The notes under the pieces were generated by a model. That model was not told the DNA's origin. It worked only from the letters and a program-made list of their open reading frames with translations, and ran no database searches. 54,814 nucleotides of DNA, taken from Bathymodiolus japonicus methanotrophic gill symbiont (lineage in GTDB: Bacteria > Pseudomonadota > Gammaproteobacteria > Methylococcales > Methylomonadaceae). The stretch covers positions 1 to 54,814 of the forward strand of contig NZ_BLYC01000024.1 of NCBI RefSeq assembly GCF_019721995.1. Reading direction: 5' to 3'. A program made the position numbers and the translations under genes. Numbering within the stretch: the first letter of the stretch is position 1; every line of letters begins with the position of its first letter. Of this stretch, positions 31,087 through 37,400 are shown one piece after another.

Positions 31087-31986
31087 ATGAATAAATTAGT
31101 CACTTTACTGTTGATGCCTTGCCTATGTAATGCAGGGGAATTCTTGGATAAACCTACGTTACATAACAACAGTTATCTTAATGCAAGATACCTTAACCAT
31201 ACGACTGGTAGATTCTTAACTCAAGATGTTATGAAACAATTCAACTCACATTATATTTATGGGAGTGGCAATGTAATCATGTTATCAGACCCTAGTGGTA
31301 TGATGTGGGAGTCTGAGTATCCATTTGGTAGAAAAGGTCTAATGGGACATTATAACAGTGAGAACCCTAGTGCTAGCCTTGATAAGGCGATAGCTAATAT
31401 GTCTGAACATGATAATCCACATAGTGGCATTCTATCCACAGCTAAAGAGAAGGTGAGTAAACTTGTTATAAAACCTATTGCATCAGGTGTCAATAAAGTA
31501 ATCAATGCAATAACACCGGACTTATCAATATCAGCAGAAGTTTCTGTTAATAAATATGACACAGCAAGTGGTGAGTCATACAAAGGAAGGAATAAAGATA
31601 TGGGTGTAATGCAAGATAGTGAGAATAAGATGCACGCTAGAAGGCTTCTATCAATGCGTAATACTATAGAAAGAAAGGTAAGATATGAAATGATGGTTAA
31701 TGACCACTATGCAGTTAGTGCGCAAGCATATGAGAGTCATGTGAGAACAAACACAAGTGATGAGATGTATAACTATATCAAGATAAGAAACAAGAAGAGT
31801 ATGGGGTTAGCGACTAGGAGTGAGAGATCACAACTTAGAAAATATCACGGTCATTTATTAGAGAATGATGGTCATGTTAGAGAAGAAATAACAAATTTAG
31901 GTAAGATAAACAAAATGACCTATTGGGACATGAACGAAAAACTTGTTGAGTTGTATGCGGAGGGACCATGGTTGGGAGATTTATGA
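31087..31986 (+). CDS. Stand-alone Rhs tip 6
   Basis: 299 residues. Signal peptide MNKLVTLLLMPCLCNAGEF, which could also be lipidated at the Cys. Tip motif NARYLNHTTGRFLTQD, HYIYGSGNVIMLSDPSGMM (Leu to Met). The C-terminal 100 residues are helical and resemble those of tip 7 (shared LLSM, R-rich helix, and a final KMTYWDMNEKLVELY against KKTYSDMLSELIGYY), so tips 6 and 7 are a duplicated pair. A segment SYKGRNKDMG parallels SYRGRKKKK of tip 3. The stop overlaps the next gene's start. Confidence 0.76.
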   Translation: MNKLVTLLLMPCLCNAGEFLDKPTLHNNSYLNARYLNHTTGRFLTQDVMKQFNSHYIYGSGNVIMLSDPSGMMWESEYPFGRKGLMGHYNSENPSASLDKAIANMSEHDNPHSGILSTAKEKVSKLVIKPIASGVNKVINAITPDLSISAEVSVNKYDTASGESYKGRNKDMGVMQDSENKMHARRLLSMRNTIERKVRYEMMVNDHYAVSAQAYESHVRTNTSDEMYNYIKIRNKKSMGLATRSERSQLRKYHGHLLENDGHVREEITNLGKINKMTYWDMNEKLVELYAEGPWLGDL

Positions 31987-32861
31987 TATTGATACCTAGT
32001 CTATGCAGTGCTGGTCAATTCCTTGATAATCCTGATATAGGTAATACTAGTTATCTGGGTGCCAGGTATCTTAATCACTCAACAGGACGGTTCATAACAC
32101 AAGACCCAATGCGTCAATATAACTCACACTACATATATGGCAATGGTAGGGTTATCGTTTATTCAGACCCAACAGGTATGATGATGGAAGAGTCCGGATT
32201 AATGTCTGCTGGTGAAGCAGTATCAAGCATATCTACTATACCTGTAAAAGAAGATTTATCGAGTATCACTGTAAAGTTAGATGAAGCTAAGGTAAAGGGA
32301 CATGAATTAGTTGTGAATGATTCTACGCTCTTAACTTCTGAGGCTAGTTCTTTAGGTGTTTATGTGAACTATCACAAGGTAAAACCCATTATAGATCACG
32401 AACATCTAATTGAAGATGAGGATAAATTAGCCTATAAAAGGATAACAAGTGGAAATGATGCTCAAGTAGTTAGACAAAGTAGAGCGCCTGAGGTTAGCGA
32501 TGATGAAAGGGTTAGGTATAATAAGATGAAATCACATGAACTTCTGTCTATGGGTAGATCATTATACATATCTAAATCAAGAGCTATTGAGGATAACTAC
32601 CCTAGAATGACAGGTGCTGAAAAGCAGGTTATGTCAACTAGACAAGCAAATGTTGATTTTCAAAGGTACAGAGCTGTAAGAGAAAAAGTTATGAATGGAA
32701 CAGCAAACGCAGTAGATAGGGCTATAATTAGTAAATACTACGATAAATTATCATTTAACACAGTAGCTAACATTGTAGAGATTATACGAATAGGAAAGCT
32801 ACCTATGAATAAAAAAACCTATAGTGATATGTTATCTGAACTTATTGGTTATTATGATTAG
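31968..32861 (+). CDS. Stand-alone Rhs tip 7
   Basis: 297 residues from ATG 31968 (GGAGG just upstream) or 292 from ATG 31983 (GGGAG; ATGA overlap with tip 6). The longer form gives a more basic signal peptide (MVGRFMILIPSLCSAGQF). Tip motif GARYLNHSTGRFITQD, HYIYGNGRVIVYSDPTGMMM. The C-terminal half is helical (RSLYISKSRAIEDNYPRMTG, then KKTYSDMLSELIGYYD) and related to tip 6. It is the last gene of the island; a short TTAGGG/CCCTAA hairpin follows at about 32858-32881 before the convergent gene. Confidence 0.76.
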   Translation: MVGRFMILIPSLCSAGQFLDNPDIGNTSYLGARYLNHSTGRFITQDPMRQYNSHYIYGNGRVIVYSDPTGMMMEESGLMSAGEAVSSISTIPVKEDLSSITVKLDEAKVKGHELVVNDSTLLTSEASSLGVYVNYHKVKPIIDHEHLIEDEDKLAYKRITSGNDAQVVRQSRAPEVSDDERVRYNKMKSHELLSMGRSLYISKSRAIEDNYPRMTGAEKQVMSTRQANVDFQRYRAVREKVMNGTANAVDRAIISKYYDKLSFNTVANIVEIIRIGKLPMNKKTYSDMLSELIGYYD

Positions 32862-32893
32862 GGAGCCGTTAAGCCCCCTAACATTGCTAGTTA

Positions 32894-33235
32894 TTAGTTA
32901 GCTTCAATATAGAACGGGACACCCATTGCTCGGCCATCTTCAAGAATTGAATCGAACTTATCGTTGGTAACCCAACCGTCCTTAAATGATGGGTCAATTG
33001 CAAATGCTACAATATTACATACAGAAGAATCATCCTTTATAGCATCTGCTTGTTGAATATATTTTGTATCATGTAGATACAGATAAATAGACTCTAGGTT
33101 CTCGAAATTATCTTCTCCACATGAATACGTGTAAAGATAACCAGCTTCATGTTCTGCATCATTAGTCTCATCATGATGTGCAAATGCAGATAAAGATAAT
33201 GTAGAAAGCAATAGAGCAGTTAATAGTTTTTTCAT
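32894..33235 (-). CDS. Exported small acidic protein
   Basis: 113 residues. Clear signal peptide MKKLLTALLLSTLSLSAFA, cleaved after Ala19. The mature part starts HHDETNDAEHEAGYLYTYSC, is acidic, and has two Cys (TYSCGEDNF and DDSSVCNIV) that could form a disulfide. It ends GVPFYIEAN. No family is recognised; export and acidity suggest a periplasmic or surface role. It is convergent with Rhs tip 7 and is followed on the same strand by a small lipoprotein gene upstream, perhaps co-transcribed. Confidence 0.7.
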   Translation of the reverse strand: MKKLLTALLLSTLSLSAFAHHDETNDAEHEAGYLYTYSCGEDNFENLESIYLYLHDTKYIQQADAIKDDSSVCNIVAFAIDPSFKDGWVTNDKFDSILEDGRAMGVPFYIEAN

Positions 33236-33254
33236 ATTTTTTACTTTTATTTAG

Positions 33255-33389
33255 TTAGGTAGGTAGGCTATTATACACAGGAACTTCATATGTTGCCAGT
33301 TTTATTACTTCTGGGTCATTAATTGTGCATCCAGACATTAGGGTTAATGAAATGATAAATAGTACAGAAAAAAAAGTTAGTATATTCAT
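33255..33389 (-). CDS. Small lipoprotein
   Basis: 44 residues from ATG 33389 with GAGAG 5 bases upstream. Signal sequence MNILTFFSVLFIISLTLMSG followed by Cys21 in a lipobox (LMSGC), then a short mature chain TINDPEVIKLATYEVPVYNS. Size and lipobox are like Rz1-type outer-membrane spanins or entry-exclusion lipoproteins. There is no overlapping i-spanin gene, so the spanin idea is weak. It lies 19 bases upstream of the 32894-33235 gene on the same strand. Confidence 0.65.
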   Translation of the reverse strand: MNILTFFSVLFIISLTLMSGCTINDPEVIKLATYEVPVYNSLPT

Positions 33390-33409
33390 TGTTCTCTCAT
33401 GTTAGTTAA

Positions 33410-33458
33410 AGATTAAATTATAATGACTTATTGCTTCTAGTACATTATAATTTAATCT
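33410..33458. promoter_or_regulatory. 16-bp perfect inverted repeat in the divergent control region
   Basis: AGATTAAATTATAATG (33410-33425) and its exact complement CATTATAATTTAATCT (33443-33458) flank a 17-base spacer. Each arm holds TATAAT pointing outward, so the element may be a symmetric double promoter or an operator controlling the lipoprotein gene (-) and the acidic protein gene (+). Confidence 0.65.
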
Positions 33459-33482
33459 CTTTCAAAAATCAGGAAAAATAAC

Positions 33483-33737
33483 ATGTCTAATATTAAACGA
33501 GAAATTGAACTTGTACTTCATCTAATTGACAAACTTGACCCTAACGTTAAAAATGGTGGTGAAAAACAGAATGTGAGTATGACCGTAGAAGATGGTTGTA
33601 AGGCAGCCTGTCTATTGTCTACAGTATTAGAATCAGTTGAAAGCATCTATTGTACGCCTGCTCCTAAAGTTGAAGATGACGATGACGGTGTAGATCAACT
33701 TATCAATGAAGATCAAATTGTAGATGAAGATGAATGA
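33483..33737 (+). CDS. Acidic protein, N-terminal part (frameshifted)
   Basis: 84 residues. MSNIKREIELVLHLIDKLDP, then a helical segment with VEDGCKAACLLSTVLESVES and a Cys, then an Asp/Glu-rich tail. The open frame ends at 33737, but a second frame without a start codon continues to 33970 and encodes a similar segment (EEDACTALSIAIGIVKATES, then Cys). So the natural product probably has two copies of an ED-x-C-x-A...ES-x-x-C module. AGGAAAA precedes the ATG. Function unknown. Confidence 0.65.
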   Translation: MSNIKREIELVLHLIDKLDPNVKNGGEKQNVSMTVEDGCKAACLLSTVLESVESIYCTPAPKVEDDDDGVDQLINEDQIVDEDE

Positions 33738-33742
33738 GATGA

Positions 33743-33970
33743 AATGAAGATGTAAATGAAGATGAAGATGAACAAGACCCGGAACTACCGTTCCCAGTAC
33801 CGCCAGTACATCCTGAGTCTAAAGATGAACCATATGAAATTGATAAGGATACGTTCCTTAGTGAGGTTTATAATGTTCTAACATCAGAAGAAGATGCTTG
33901 TACTGCGTTATCTATTGCTATAGGTATAGTAAAAGCTACAGAAAGTAAAGTATGCCCTAATCATAAGTAA
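33743..33970 (+). pseudogene. C-terminal half of the acidic protein in a shifted frame
   Basis: 75 codons without a start: NEDVNEDEDEQDPELPFPVP..., a Pro-rich link, then helix TSEEDACTALSIAIGIVKAT and end SKVCPNHK. It joins the 33483 frame by a small indel in the GATGAAGATGAATGAGATG repeat near 33731-33742. It repeats the Cys-containing helix of the first half, which supports a real two-module protein of about 160 residues. Confidence 0.6.
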
Positions 33971-33977
33971 TTTCCAC

Positions 33978-34006
33978 AACCCCACAAGTTATGAGCTTGT
34001 GGGGTT
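33978..34006. terminator. Strong hairpin between convergent genes
   Basis: AACCCCACAAG (33978-33988) pairs perfectly with CTTGTGGGGTT (33996-34006), loop TTATGAG. Only three T follow, so it is not a textbook terminator, but its position between the + strand acidic gene and the - strand tail-fibre gene suits termination or transcript-end protection in both directions. Confidence 0.7.
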
Positions 34007-34008
34007 TC

Positions 34009-34497
34009 CTAAATATTAACAAGTGACTTACCATCTGCACTCCATCCTATTGCTTTCCCAGCAACTGGTTTAGGTAACTTTAGATCATATCCCATTCCCA
34101 CTATAGAATTAGGTAGTTGAACGCACCTGTCCAATCTTGCTGACATATCTTGAGCAATAAATGTCATTCTATCAAGAGCCTTTTCATATTCCTTTGGATA
34201 GAATGCACCTTGATTATTAAACACCGCATTCTGAGTTAGTGGTCTTGAACCCTCAATAACACCAATTTGATGGGTTTGTAGAGCATGGTCTGAAATTATA
34301 GTACCCCCTTCTGGATTACCTATCCCTGATATAGAATAATTAGGAGCATGAAACTCAACAGTTGCCCATGTGTTTACATCTGTCACATAAATAGTAATGT
34401 CTTCTTTTGAGGTAACTAGAAAATTAAAAGGAAAGACTTTAGTAACACCATCACCACGATATGGCCCAGCTAATGTAGAAGTTGTTGATACAGTCAT
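34009..34497 (-). CDS. Tail-fibre N-terminal adaptor protein
   Basis: 162 residues. MTVSTTSTLAGPYRGDGVTK, FPFNFLVTSKEDITIYVTD, YSISGIGNPEGGTIISD, a basic-turn segment EGSRPLTQN and KEYEKALDRMTFIAQDMSAR...LDRCVQLP match the N-terminal adaptor of podovirus tail fibres and tailspikes. It ends shortly after this domain (GWSADGKSLVNI), so it lacks the receptor-binding part, which must be carried by another protein, perhaps one of the 12952-17585 appendage genes. The stop codon of the 1962-residue gene overlaps its start (34497). Confidence 0.85.
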   Translation of the reverse strand: MTVSTTSTLAGPYRGDGVTKVFPFNFLVTSKEDITIYVTDVNTWATVEFHAPNYSISGIGNPEGGTIISDHALQTHQIGVIEGSRPLTQNAVFNNQGAFYPKEYEKALDRMTFIAQDMSARLDRCVQLPNSIVGMGYDLKLPKPVAGKAIGWSADGKSLVNI

Positions 34498-37400
34498 TAC
34501 TTGTTATTCCTATGTTGTCCAAAAGATAACTCATATGCAATCTCATTTGCTGTCATATGGTCCCATTTCTTCATTCCTAAAAGACCATCAATGCTTCTAG
34601 CAACCTGATTTGCTCCTCCAACCTTACCCATTACAGCTGCAAATAATACAGTACCTTTGACTGCCTTTTTGAATTTATCACTGTCATATTCTCCAGTATC
34701 AAATACACTATTATAAGATTGTTGAAGAAGTCGTGTACTAGCATCAGCACCTTTAAGTATCTGTTCAGCAGTACCAGGTAACTTAACATTACCTTGTACT
34801 GCGTTCTTCAATGAGTCACCAAAAGGGAAAACACCAACTGCTGAACTAATCACTTCCTTCTGTAATTCTTCACCCCATTCTGCATCATCATCAGAAGTAA
34901 ACATCATGCGAGCAACAGTTAATGCCATAGCGGGAGCTACTAGATTATAGAATAGTCTGCTTGCTGACTCTGATGCTGAGAAATTACCTCTATTATAGGA
35001 CCTTTTAATATCGACTACCTGATTCATCATAGCCAGCATTGCAGACATAAACGAAACAATATTACGAATACCTTCTGACCGTTGTTGTCTTAAAAGCATT
35101 GGCATATTCTTAGCACCTGATGAACCCTGTGTTCGCTCAACTAGTGAGTCTGCGTAAGCAATTGAGATCTTTTCTGCCTGCTTATCTGTCTTTCCATCAC
35201 GCATAGCATTATCATATGACACTTGTCTCGCTGCTAGCCATGTTGGTGTATCAACAGCATAGAACTGAGTAATCCTGATAGGAAACATCATAGCAGAATT
35301 CAATTTTGAAATATTTGAGTTATTGCCCTCAAGACCATTCATCAACTCATTAACTTCTCTATCAAAACTTCCGTGATTTATACGGTCGCTCATAACAGCA
35401 CTACTCTTAAGCATATCACTAATAAGTAAAGAACTATTTTTACTTGATAGCACTGAGAGTGCCTTAATAAACCTAACAGCCCCTCTTGCACCAATCCCTT
35501 CACCAATCTCACTTATGGAGTTAAAGAAGCCGAGAGTCTGCTTGAGTACAGTGCTAACACTACCGCCAAGCATAACAACCGTTGTCCCATAACGCATGTG
35601 CTTTAGGATAACATCCATCTTTGCTTGATTAGCCTCCGGACTAGAATGTGCAACCTCTTTAATCCAAAGATTAAGTGACTCTAACTCATTCTGACCAGCG
35701 ACCTTTTGGAAAGTACTAGAAAAGTCTCTGTGAGTTATAATCTTATTGATACTATCAACAGCATCATAGTGAGTCACATAATGGATAAGACTTCTGAAGT
35801 GATTAATCGTTGATGAACCAGATTGCAATAATACAGGATAGGTTGCTTTAGTCCTATCATTAGTTGATGATGGATTGAATGAAACATTAGCACCCTTTTC
35901 ACCGGAAAATAACTTATCTGTTGTCGTGGCATTATCGGCAGTATCAACTCGCGTATCTTTAGATTCAACTTGAATTGTATTATCCCTGAATAAAGGATAA
36001 TAACCTCCTTGAATTTTCTTACCATTGCGCAAGGTTATGCTTATGCTTTCTTCTTTCTTTAACTTAATTCCCTTATGACGCACAGAAACATCAGCAACAT
36101 GTGGGAATAATAAATCCATCTGCTTCCAAATAGACTTAACCATATCCCATTGCATCTTATCCATATTAGATAAAACATCTTGAACAACAGCATTCTCTAT
36201 TGATGCAGTTTCATCCTTTTCTATGATGTTATAACCAGCTAATAAAGTTTGTAAGTTATTTTGAGTACCTATATTAAGAGCAAAGGCCAGTATCTGCTCA
36301 CCTTTCATATTACTGTTTATGTACTTGTTGTCTGCTAAGCTAGGTACACTATGTCGACTACTCATCCACTCCTTAAACTCCTTAGAGTTATTCATGAACT
36401 GCTCAATAATAGGCGACACATGTTCATCCCATAACTTATTGTTCTGCTCATGAGCCAGAACTAAAGGTCTATCTAATGCCATCTGCATAGTAGACTGCTC
36501 AGTTCCTTTTGGGTTAGATAATGTCTTAATAACCCATGGAGTTATAGATGTGTTAGACACAAGGCCACGTAACATATTAACAATAGGCGACTTGTTATCT
36601 CCAACCTTTACAGATAAATCAATATTGCTAGAGTACTGATTCATCTCACCAACAATATTCTTAACAACAGTATCTAAATCAGCAGACTCTCTACCAAGTA
36701 TTACCATCTTTTCATTCTTTGCAGCCATTGCAATAGATTTGACTGAGGTGTCTAGGGCATACATTTGACCAACAGTCATTTCCTTTAAAGGGATAATAGG
36801 TTGACCTTTGGCAAAAGATTCATTAAGTATACCAGCACGGCCTAACTGAATAGACATTCTGTCCCATAAATCTTTGCTGTATTGATCTATACGTCCCTGT
36901 ACTTTTCTACTTTTGTATCTGCTGAGTTGTTTTCTTATAGTATAGAAATCACGTTTAATATTAGACGACTCTTTCGCCATGAAAAAATTAAGTAACCGTT
37001 GCTTAGCATTGTACTCAGCTCTTGGCTTGTCATCTATGGCAATAGCTGATGTGTATTCTTTAGCTGCCTTTACCTCTCTTTTATGGAATGGATTACTGAT
37101 AACATCCCTAACAGACATATCATGCACAGCATCAATTGCACTCTGCCTTATTGCTTGTTTAGTCTGTCTTTTCTTACCACCATCATCAAGTGTTGAATTC
37201 AATACTTTTAACAGACCATCAGCAATGTCTTTTGACCTTAGTGATTCAACGACTTGTTGCATTAATGCAGAATCAGATAGATCAGGAACTTTTGTGGCCA
37301 TTATCTCATTTGTTCTTTCTTTAATCATCTGTGCTTTAGGAATTAAGTTAGAGATTTCATTGACCAATTTTTCTGGAGTAATATGACTTGGTAAGTCATA

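Noticed and set aside
36979-37386. Plus-strand ORFs within the virion genes (for example 36979-37386, 39916-40191)
   Set aside because: They are antisense to intact, well-recognised genes and lack start signals.
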